DNA from: Akkermansia muciniphila
GTDB taxonomy: Bacteria; Verrucomicrobiota; Verrucomicrobiia; Verrucomicrobiales; Akkermansiaceae
Assembly (NCBI GenBank): GCA_945873305.1
Contig: CAMCCX010000019.1
Span: 1 to 39,633, forward strand
Length of the DNA stretch: 39,633 bases
Direction of reading: 5' to 3'
Under the pieces are notes generated by a model. The model was not told the origin of the DNA. It saw nothing but the letters and a program-made list of their open reading frames with translations, and did not search any database. Position 1 is the stretch's first letter. Every line of letters begins with the position of its first letter. Positions 33,691-39,633 of the stretch are shown piece after piece. The translations under genes and the position numbers were made by a program.

Positions 33691-35573
33691 TATCCGAAGC
33701 AGCTTGGGTAATAGGTTCCATTCGTGGCGGTGAATGATTGGCGGAAGGACGGGCTGCAATCCCCGGCGGTTTCGCAATAGCCGTCGCAGCAACCGTTGCC
33801 GACATTGTTGCAGTTGTCCCCTTCGTCGGAGTCATTCGGGATGCAGTTCCCCGCCGACGCGCAAGTGATGCAGTTGCCATCGTCCTCGGTGATCTCCGGA
33901 TCGTAGTTGGCCGCGTAGGGGTTTGTGCATCCGCTGCCGCACATTTTAGGGAACTTGAACTCGTGCTGATCGTTGGACTGCAATTTCTTGATCGGAAGGT
34001 ATGCGTTGGCACGAATCAGGATGGAATCCCCCAAGCCAGCTTGAACCGACTCCGAGTAGTCGATGGACTGCCCTGGAGTCATGTTTGGATTGTCGATCTT
34101 TTTGCCGTGGACATAGACCGACACCCAATAGGTGCCGTTCGCCTCCGGTGATGGAGCAGCGCCAAGAGTCACACGGAAGCCGAGTTGGATCTGGAACGGC
34201 GGTGCCGTGTTGTCGAGGAAACACGGTGGATACCACGTCACGTCCTCAATGGTGATCTGTGCGGGTTGAATCCTCGGCGGCGGCGGGGGAGGAGGAGGTG
34301 GTGGGGGCGGCGGCGGTGGCGGAGGGGGCGGCGGTGGGATGAATACACAAGCGTAAGTGAGGCATCCCATAGCATCCATACCGGTGACAACCCGCACGGT
34401 CCCGGCAGGACAGTCAGGTGGCGGAGGGCATCCGACCGGGACGCACGCATAGATCGGGCACCCGTCCGCTTCCACTCCGGTTTGCACGCGCACCATATTT
34501 GGTCCGCAGATGATAGGCTCACCGCAAGGGTTTCCGATAGGCTCGCACGGACCCCATATCACGCAGCCGTTTTCATCAACTCCTTTGCCTCTGGAGACTT
34601 CACCCGGAGGACATGCGGGAGGATCACCGCAGGCGACGGGCACGCAAGCATAGGTAGGACACCCTTTCGCATCTTGCCCGGTAATGACGAGTCTGCTGCC
34701 CACACCGCACATCGGCGGGTTAGGACAAGGTGGCTGGCAATTCCACACCGCACAGCCGACGTCATCGAAGCCAATGGCAACCGCGATCTGTCCCTCTGGA
34801 CATACGGGCGGGGCGGCGCAAAACACGGGCTGGCAAGCGTAGGTAGGACAGCCTCGCTCATCCCTGCCCGTTTCTATCACCTTTGAGTCGGGTCCACAAG
34901 ATGGTGGATCACCGCACGGTTGACGGTCATCCGGGGCGCAATACCAGATCGCGCAGCCGAGGTCATTGAAGCCGCTGACTCGTGCGGTGAAGCCTTCCAT
35001 GCAAGCGGGCGGGTCGTCGCAAAACACAGGTTGGCAGAGATAGATTCGGCAGCCGCAGGTATCGAAGCCTCCGGTCACGAGCTTGAAGTTTGGTCCGCAA
35101 TTTGGCGGGACTTCGCATGGGATGGCGCAATCGTCAGGATCGACAGGCGGGTAAATCGGCGGAACGACCGGGCACTCGGCGGGTGGCGGGTTTCCTCCGG
35201 TCGGTGGGATAAATGGGCTTGTGATAGGTGGCGAATCGACGGGCGTCGGGTATTGCGCTTTTCCCTGCTGATCCCATCCGTCATAGACGGTGCCGCACTG
35301 TGGCGAATAAACCGTCCAGTCGTAGGCAAGAAACTCTTCAACGCCGAAGTCGGCGTTCCTAACCACCCGGCTCACTGCTGCTCCGGTGGTGGTCGAAGAC
35401 TTGGTCAGGTAGGTGAGATGAAACAGTCCGTGATGATAGACGATCCACCGTTGCGAGGTCGCATGGTTGAACGGATCGGTGATTGGGTCAGCCCATCCGT
35501 TCCGGCGCACCGCCCAACCTCTGCGTGCGTATTCAGCCGCCAGCGGCCAAATCATGCCATGTCCCACGCTCAT
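33690..35573 (-). CDS. Multidomain tail protein: Tad2/DUF2829-like head, eight Cys-rich repeats, polyproline hinge
   Basis: 627 residues. Residues 6-91 resemble the Tad2/DUF2829 domain (LAAEYARRGWAVRRNGW at the start and EEFLAYDWTVY at the end). Residues 153-410 hold eight repeats of about 33 residues with the pattern C-x2-P-P-x-C-x(15)-G-C-x(4-5)-C, like antistasin or VWC knots. Residues 413-433 are an uninterrupted run of 21 prolines. The last 190 residues include a beta domain and a CTNPYAANYDPEITEDDGNC segment, a known calcium-binding-type extracellular repeat, then more cysteines. It is likely an exposed virion protein; the use of a Tad2-like domain in it is unusual. It overlaps the next gene by 4 bases. 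Confidence 0.7.
   Translation of the reverse strand: MSVGHGMIWPLAAEYARRGWAVRRNGWADPITDPFNHATSQRWIVYHHGLFHLTYLTKSSTTTGAAVSRVVRNADFGVEEFLAYDWTVYSPQCGTVYDGWDQQGKAQYPTPVDSPPITSPFIPPTGGNPPPAECPVVPPIYPPVDPDDCAIPCEVPPNCGPNFKLVTGGFDTCGCRIYLCQPVFCDDPPACMEGFTARVSGFNDLGCAIWYCAPDDRQPCGDPPSCGPDSKVIETGRDERGCPTYACQPVFCAAPPVCPEGQIAVAIGFDDVGCAVWNCQPPCPNPPMCGVGSRLVITGQDAKGCPTYACVPVACGDPPACPPGEVSRGKGVDENGCVIWGPCEPIGNPCGEPIICGPNMVRVQTGVEADGCPIYACVPVGCPPPPDCPAGTVRVVTGMDAMGCLTYACVFIPPPPPPPPPPPPPPPPPPPPPRIQPAQITIEDVTWYPPCFLDNTAPPFQIQLGFRVTLGAAPSPEANGTYWVSVYVHGKKIDNPNMTPGQSIDYSESVQAGLGDSILIRANAYLPIKKLQSNDQHEFKFPKMCGSGCTNPYAANYDPEITEDDGNCITCASAGNCIPNDSDEGDNCNNVGNGCCDGYCETAGDCSPSFRQSFTATNGTYYPSCFG
34275..34337 (-). 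repeat. Polyproline-encoding tract (21 codons)
   Basis: 21 consecutive CCN codons on the minus strand, using all four third bases. It forms a stiff hinge between the Cys-rich repeats and the C-terminal domain. Mixed codons speak against a simple DNA slippage product. Confidence 0.9.
34344..35117 (-). repeat. Eight tandem Cys-rich coding repeats
   Basis: Eight copies of about 96-105 bases encode the cysteine-rich modules of the large tail protein. The opening CxxPPxC occurs at residues 153, 185, 220, 252, 283, 315, 350 and 382. The copies differ clearly in sequence, so they are old or positively diversified rather than recent duplications. Confidence 0.85.
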
Positions 35574-36022
35574 TGTGTGCTTGTGGGTTGGAACGTCCTG
35601 CGGATGTTCTCATACAAAGGGACAATCGGGCAGGTTCCATAAACGGCGTTCGGATACATCGGATCAATCACGGGGGCTGTGTCGGCAGGGCGCGGGTAGG
35701 GCTTCTTGCCCTGCCAACGGTCGCCGCCATAGCCATAGCCGCCCTGCATCTCCAGGCACGCGGGAGTCAGCACGGTCCAGTCTTCGGCATAAAAATCCTC
35801 GACCACGAAATCCGTGTTGCGAATGACCCGAGTCGCCTTGTTTCCGGTGACTGGAGCGCGGTAGAGCAGCCAGAACAGGGCGTTTTGATAGACAACCCAC
35901 CGCAAGGCGCGGCCCGTGTCGCCAAACAACTCGAGATCATCCCATCCGGCACGACGTACCGCCCACCCGCGACGGGCGTATTCGGCGGCCAGTGGCCAAA
36001 TCATGCCAGAGCCGTAAGTCAT
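35570..36022 (-). CDS. Short protein with the same Tad2/DUF2829-like domain
   Basis: 150 residues. The first 90 residues align with the start of the large protein downstream (MIWPLAAEYARRGWAVRR-GW and ...VEDFYAEDWTVL), showing a common domain. After it comes a Gly/Tyr/Pro-rich tail. The domain resembles Tad2 (DUF2829), the phage protein that binds Thoeris signal molecules, from the AxxxxxxGxxVxRxxW opening and AxDW closing. In a tail module it may instead be a structural use of that fold. Coupled to both neighbours through 4-base overlaps. Confidence 0.7.
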   Translation of the reverse strand: MTYGSGMIWPLAAEYARRGWAVRRAGWDDLELFGDTGRALRWVVYQNALFWLLYRAPVTGNKATRVIRNTDFVVEDFYAEDWTVLTPACLEMQGGYGYGGDRWQGKKPYPRPADTAPVIDPMYPNAVYGTCPIVPLYENIRRTFQPTSTQ

Positions 36023-36765
36023 GGGTTCGGAACGAGGTCGCGGTCGATGGCGAGGCGGAAGGTCTTGGACGAACGGATGACTTCGTCGGACAACGCGCCC
36101 GGTTCCAGGTAATCAACGCGCCACTCAATTTCCGCGATGGCGTCGAAGGTTGTCTGGTAGTCGGCCTGATAGTTGGCGAGCGCGTTGAGGAGTTCCGGGA
36201 TGTCGAGATCGACCAGGATGCGGTAGCGCGGGCGGTCGCTGGTGCCGATGATTTCCAACCCGCCGTTGCTCTGAACCAGCACGGTTTCGCCGTCGAACTC
36301 GCGGATGTTCATGACGATGGATGCCATCGCCATCGTTTGCAGCTCCTCACCCTTCAGGAAACCGATGTCGAGAAACACCTTGTCGCCGTATTTGAGGAAC
36401 ATGACCGCCTGGCTGGCTTGCGACGATGACGGCGTGATGCCGGGAACCGAAACCGCGCCGGATCGCAGGTCGATGTTCACCTCGATTCCGATGCCGTCGT
36501 TGAAATTGGTGTCCTCGATGCCCATGGCGACTTCCAGCGGGGTCGAGGGGCCGGTCGCATTGCTGGCGATGACCTTCACGAGATAGACCCCGGCAGAGAT
36601 TGCCGCTCCGCTGACGAGGCCAGACGAGTTGATCGACATGCCAGACGGCAGACCATCAGCGGTCCATGATGTCGGCGTGTTGGTCGCCTGCATTTGATAC
36701 TCGAAATACTGCCCCTTGCGGTAGCCAAGGACGGAGGTGGTGTTGGAAATGACGGGAATGGCCAT
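36019..36765 (-). CDS. Tail-associated protein with an N-terminal putative Ig (He_PIG) domain
   Basis: 248 residues. Residues 17-75 show the He_PIG pattern: GQYFEYQMQATNTPTSWTADG then LPSGMSINSSGLVSG and an ending of VKVIASNATGPST. He_PIG is common in verrucomicrobial surface proteins. The remaining 170 residues form a second, uncharacterised beta domain. Between a large tail protein and the Tad2-like protein, it is likely part of the tail tip or baseplate. Confidence 0.7.
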   Translation of the reverse strand: MAIPVISNTTSVLGYRKGQYFEYQMQATNTPTSWTADGLPSGMSINSSGLVSGAAISAGVYLVKVIASNATGPSTPLEVAMGIEDTNFNDGIGIEVNIDLRSGAVSVPGITPSSSQASQAVMFLKYGDKVFLDIGFLKGEELQTMAMASIVMNIREFDGETVLVQSNGGLEIIGTSDRPRYRILVDLDIPELLNALANYQADYQTTFDAIAEIEWRVDYLEPGALSDEVIRSSKTFRLAIDRDLVPNP

Positions 36766-36767
36766 GA

Positions 36768-39119
36768 TTATTGGATGGTTGCTTTGCCTAGACTTTCGGG
36801 TTCATCGCCGGTGAGGGTCGCCTTGAGTCCGTTGAACGCGACGAGTCCGCGTGGGTCGGTCTGGTGGTCGTCGGTGTCGAAGCGAACGAGACGACCGCGC
36901 AGGATGAAGTTGGCGGTGGTCATCGTGGTTTCAGTCGCCTCGGTGGCTCCGTAGATCACACGGTCCACGACGCAGGTATCGGCGGAATCGACGATCTTGC
37001 GGACCACACGCAGGCCGAAGCCGTGTGAGGAAGGAATGCTCGTGAGCATGAAGCTGTGATCGAGCGACGGCGGCAGGAAAGTGACATCCGCGATGTTGCT
37101 CGGGCTTGGCGGATTTCCCGATGGCAAGCCGATGTCGATGGCAACGCCCCAATGAACGAGGGTGTTCGAGTTGAACACAGCGGCGACAAACGAGAAATCG
37201 AGCGAGAGCCGTTTGCCGAGTCGCAGTTGCTTGCCGTTGACGTGGATGCGAAACAACTCGCGGGAGAAGTCCGAGGGGTAGAATACCTTCTCGCCCGCGA
37301 TGACCTGTTCGACCTGATAAAAACCGCGCCCGTCCCATGCAAAGAATCCCGGCGCGTTGAGCTTGGTCGAGCGGCGGCCGAGATAGCCGGGGATCACCAG
37401 AGGAGCTGTCGGGTCGGTGTATTGATAAATCACACCTGTCGCGGGCGAGGTCGGCAGGACGTTGGCCGTCGTGAAGACAAGCGGATCGACATGGACGGCT
37501 GGTAGCAGGCCGCCAACTCGTGGCAGGTCGGCGGGTTTGATCGAGGGCACGTCCTTTGCCTCGATCTTCTGGCGAGTGGGAAACACCTCAAAGAGTTCCG
37601 GCAGTTCCCACGCGGCGATGACGGTTTGTGAGGTGGAGCTGACGCCGGGTGGCGAGGTAGGGATGAATGTTTCCAGGTCTTCGACGCGCTCGCCAAGGTC
37701 ATCAAGGATCAGTTGCAGCCCCTCGATTTGGGCGATGGTGTGGCCGTGCGTTTGGAAAACGGACACCGGGCCTGCGGTGGAAATGGTGACGACATAGCCG
37801 TTCAGCGCAGGCGCTTCCGCGAAAGTGATGCTGAGATCATCCTCGCCATCCAAGGTGACCGACAGCGGCTCCACGATGGCGCGACTACCGCCGTTTTGCC
37901 GAACGGTGACGTGGAGGTCGCGGGTGCCGAGGTTGTGGCTGATGGTGAATGAAAAATTCACACCGTCACCGATGGGCGCGACGTAGTGCTGTGAGCCGGT
38001 GATAATCTGGTCGGGCGTGAACGGAACATACGTCCTGCCGTAGGGCGGTCGCAGCCAGTCGATGTTCGCGGCGGTTTCGAGTCCCTCCCAGTTGAGTTCG
38101 CGAATCAGCAAGATCGGAGCGCGGAACGGCGTGAGCGTGTAGGTCTTGTCAGGGTCGTTCTCATCTTGAATTGCGACTTCAATTTCCAAGTCGGGCTTTA
38201 ATTCGGCAGCTCCGCGCAGCGCGGCGGCGATTTCAGCGGTGTTGAGATCGAGGATGACGGTCGGATCGCCGGGCGGTGCGGAAAACACCGCGACTTCGAT
38301 CAACTCCTGGTCAATGCCGGCCATATCGCCGTTGAAGGTGATGTGGGCGATGTTGGTCGCCGGGTTGCTGACGGAGAATGATCCTCCATCGTCAGCCAGC
38401 ACCGTGAGCGCGTCCTGAATTTCCTCGGGGCCGTCATCCACGGACAATTCGCGGGTCTTCTTGAACCCACGGCGCAACTGATAGGTGCCCTTGAAGGTTG
38501 GCTGGATTTTGAGTGCCTGGATTTCGGGCCAGAGCGTGGTGGCCGATGCCCCGCCTGCTTGCACCTCGCTCACAGTAGGCGCGGGCGGCACGATCAGTTC
38601 GAAGCTCGCGGTGGATGCGAGCGGGGCCTGAACGAGCCGGACCTCGTGGCGATATTGTCCGGCCACCTGTGTCGAGCGAACGCGCACGAACGAGACGGGC
38701 CGCAATTCTGAAAGCAGTCCCCCGGCGGAGTATCCGGATAGTGCGATTTCCTGCAGGCCGGTGGAAATGATCCACGAGCCATCCTGTTTTCCGACCACCG
38801 CGTCATCCAATCCGATGGCGGCAAGTGCGGTTTGCACAGCGCCCGCCGTGGCGTCGTGAGAAATCGGCGCGGTATCCTGGCCGTCCACTCGCAACACAAA
38901 GAAGCCAGATGTCGGGCGAGCATCGACAAATCCGATGGAGGCGCGGATGTGCGTCACAATCCTCTGGACCTCGATTGGCGAGCCTTCGAGCGATTCGGCG
39001 AAGCGCAAGCCTATGCGCACCTTGTCACCCTGGACGAAGGCCGGGAATGAAATCGCGCTGCCGCCAAGCGTCGTGGTCAGCCTGCGAGTGGTGAGATTGG
39101 CGTAAACGGTGGCCTGCAT
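36768..39119 (-). CDS. Large phage tail or baseplate protein
   Basis: 783 residues, the largest gene of the module. It is beta-rich with repeated domains around 100 residues each; hydrophobic-Gly motifs such as VQTALAAIGLDDAVVGKQDG and ALTVLADDGGSF suggest several copies of one fold in the first half. A later region with HNLGTRDLHVTVRQNG is commonly seen in tail-tip or fibre proteins. No specific Pfam domain was identified. Start is the ATG at 39119, inside a hairpin (see separate entry). Confidence 0.7.
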   Translation of the reverse strand: MQATVYANLTTRRLTTTLGGSAISFPAFVQGDKVRIGLRFAESLEGSPIEVQRIVTHIRASIGFVDARPTSGFFVLRVDGQDTAPISHDATAGAVQTALAAIGLDDAVVGKQDGSWIISTGLQEIALSGYSAGGLLSELRPVSFVRVRSTQVAGQYRHEVRLVQAPLASTASFELIVPPAPTVSEVQAGGASATTLWPEIQALKIQPTFKGTYQLRRGFKKTRELSVDDGPEEIQDALTVLADDGGSFSVSNPATNIAHITFNGDMAGIDQELIEVAVFSAPPGDPTVILDLNTAEIAAALRGAAELKPDLEIEVAIQDENDPDKTYTLTPFRAPILLIRELNWEGLETAANIDWLRPPYGRTYVPFTPDQIITGSQHYVAPIGDGVNFSFTISHNLGTRDLHVTVRQNGGSRAIVEPLSVTLDGEDDLSITFAEAPALNGYVVTISTAGPVSVFQTHGHTIAQIEGLQLILDDLGERVEDLETFIPTSPPGVSSTSQTVIAAWELPELFEVFPTRQKIEAKDVPSIKPADLPRVGGLLPAVHVDPLVFTTANVLPTSPATGVIYQYTDPTAPLVIPGYLGRRSTKLNAPGFFAWDGRGFYQVEQVIAGEKVFYPSDFSRELFRIHVNGKQLRLGKRLSLDFSFVAAVFNSNTLVHWGVAIDIGLPSGNPPSPSNIADVTFLPPSLDHSFMLTSIPSSHGFGLRVVRKIVDSADTCVVDRVIYGATEATETTMTTANFILRGRLVRFDTDDHQTDPRGLVAFNGLKATLTGDEPESLGKATIQ

Positions 39120-39138
39120 GGGGATGTCCTGCCCATGC
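39116..39138 (-). promoter_or_regulatory. Hairpin enclosing the start codon of the large tail gene
   Basis: On the minus strand, GCATGGG and CCCATGC form a 7-bp stem with loop CAGGACATC. The loop contains an AGGA (Shine-Dalgarno-like) and the 3' arm contains the ATG at 39117..39119. Such a hairpin could limit translation initiation of the large tail protein. Confidence 0.4.
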
Positions 39139-39151
39139 CCGCCGCGTCAAC

Positions 39152-39313
39152 TCACAGCTCGAAGTAGGCAGCATCGAACTTCGTCATGACATGCGGAAAC
39201 GGCGGCTCCAATCCGGCTGCCTGCTCCGCTTCCTCCTCTTCCTTGCCCAGCCGTTTGGCGAGAAGTCGCTGTTCTTTGTCCAAGCCGAAGCCGTCTTTGG
39301 TTTCTTCACTCAT
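39152..39313 (-). CDS. Small acidic protein of the tail module (53 residues)
   Basis: 53 residues, shorter than usual gene-calling limits but clearly coupled: its ATG overlaps the stop of the upstream gene as ATGA. Sequence is charged: SEETKDGFGLDKEQRLLAKR, then a Glu-run KEEEEAEQAAG, and a C-terminal half with PPFPHVMTKFDAAYFEL. Such small acidic genes between tail genes often encode assembly factors, but no identity is assigned here. Confidence 0.6.
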   Translation of the reverse strand: MSEETKDGFGLDKEQRLLAKRLGKEEEEAEQAAGLEPPFPHVMTKFDAAYFEL

Positions 39314-39633
39314 AGCGACCAGAACCTCCCTGCCAGATTGCGGTTGCGCAGTACTTGCAGCGCTTCGTTGAAGGCGTCGTTACCCGGTGCGAGCAGGCTG
39401 CTGAAAATCGAATCAGCGATGCCGCCCAAGAGGCCGGTTCGGAGTTGGATTGGCTGGATCGGTGTCGGGTCCGGAATCCGCTGTGGCGCGTGGCACAAGT
39501 TCCAGAACTGGTCATGCTTCACGAACGCGGTCCAGGTGTCATCCATCGGCAGCTCTGGCGAGAACCCTGGCGGCGAAAGGAAATAGATGGTAGCGATCTT
39601 GATCGCGTCGAACTCGGGATCGGGGGTTCCTTC
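39310..39633 (-). CDS. Phage protein, C-terminal part (partial, 5' end outside window)
   Basis: The frame is open to the right window edge, so at least 107 residues are coded, though an ATG exists at 39546. Visible text includes EFDAIKIATIYFLSPPGF before that ATG, in frame and protein-like, and the end ALQVLRNRNLAGRFWSL. No family was recognised. Its end overlaps the following 53-residue gene by 4 bases. Confidence 0.65.
   Translation of the reverse strand, partial: EGTPDPEFDAIKIATIYFLSPPGFSPELPMDDTWTAFVKHDQFWNLCHAPQRIPDPTPIQPIQLRTGLLGGIADSIFSSLLAPGNDAFNEALQVLRNRNLAGRFWSL

Larger units (their letters stand above)
28503..39633. mobile_element. Prophage or phage-derived element, left part (right end beyond window)
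   Basis: The region starts right after tRNA-Ser and runs off the window. It contains a tyrosine integrase and HTH gene on the plus strand, a bidirectional terminator, and then only minus-strand genes with very short gaps or ATGA overlaps, including fibre-like and other tail-type proteins. Its base composition appears lower in GC than the chromosome to the left, by eye. No capsid, portal or terminase gene is visible, as expected if they lie further right. Confidence 0.85.

Noticed and set aside
33691-33792. Upstream start for the zinc-finger gene
   Set aside because: The extra 34 residues lie inside the large upstream gene in another frame; the ATG at 33690 interlocked with the stop is more likely.
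34275-34337. GGN/CCN-rich tract as a DNA microsatellite
   Set aside because: Codon third positions vary, so it is not a simple tandem repeat; it is explained by a polyproline segment.
34344-35117. Possible CRISPR array from the periodic repeats
   Set aside because: The repeats are coding, diverged and without unique spacers; the periodicity is a protein module pattern.
39191-39586. Plus-strand frame of 131 residues at the right end
   Set aside because: It opposes two minus-strand genes of the tail module and has no recognisable content.

Overview
This window reads as a high-GC bacterial chromosome, most likely from the Verrucomicrobiota (a Luteolibacter-like member of Verrucomicrobiae). That is an inference from a PEP-CTERM protein, a secreted DUF1080 protein, a putative-Ig-domain protein, the ribH-nusB pair and weak Shine-Dalgarno signals, not from a database match. 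The last 11 kb is an integrated phage-like element.

Positions 1-16.4 kb are core and accessory chromosome. They hold the end of an efflux outer-membrane factor; a divergent Rrf2 regulator/NnrS pair that looks nitric-oxide linked; a hairpin-rich gap; gluQ; a XerC/D recombinase; a CAP-domain lipoprotein; rnhB and yraN converging on cysS; a small PEP-CTERM protein; and a run of small proteins (two-TM protein, Hpt phosphotransfer protein, PH-like membrane protein, YbjN-like protein). A carbohydrate cluster follows on the plus strand: secreted DUF1080 protein, two xylose-isomerase-type TIM barrels, a mutarotase-like protein and a type I mannose-6-phosphate-isomerase-like cupin. It ends at a short IS3-type transposase relic and the terminator of gap (GAPDH, minus strand).

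Positions 16.4-28.4 kb hold a small lipoprotein, malQ, and a compact minus-strand molybdenum cofactor operon in the order moeA-moaC-mobA-moaD-moaE, where the last gene is a MoaE-MOSC fusion. Divergent from it are ribH and nusB (nusB carries a large internal insertion) and an AI-2E-type permease. A zinc-ribbon membrane protein, a one-TM protein starting in a hexanucleotide repeat, and purU complete this part.

At 28.4 kb a tRNA-Ser(CGA) gene is followed directly by a tyrosine integrase and an excisionase-like HTH gene. After a bidirectional terminator, an uninterrupted minus-strand tail module runs off the right edge. It contains a holin-like peptide, three exported proteins, fibre-like proteins, a zinc-finger protein and large tail or baseplate proteins. 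Two adjacent genes in it start with the same domain, which resembles the Tad2/DUF2829 fold; the larger adds eight cysteine-rich repeats, a 21-proline hinge and a calcium-binding-type repeat. This tail module is the most unusual part of the window.
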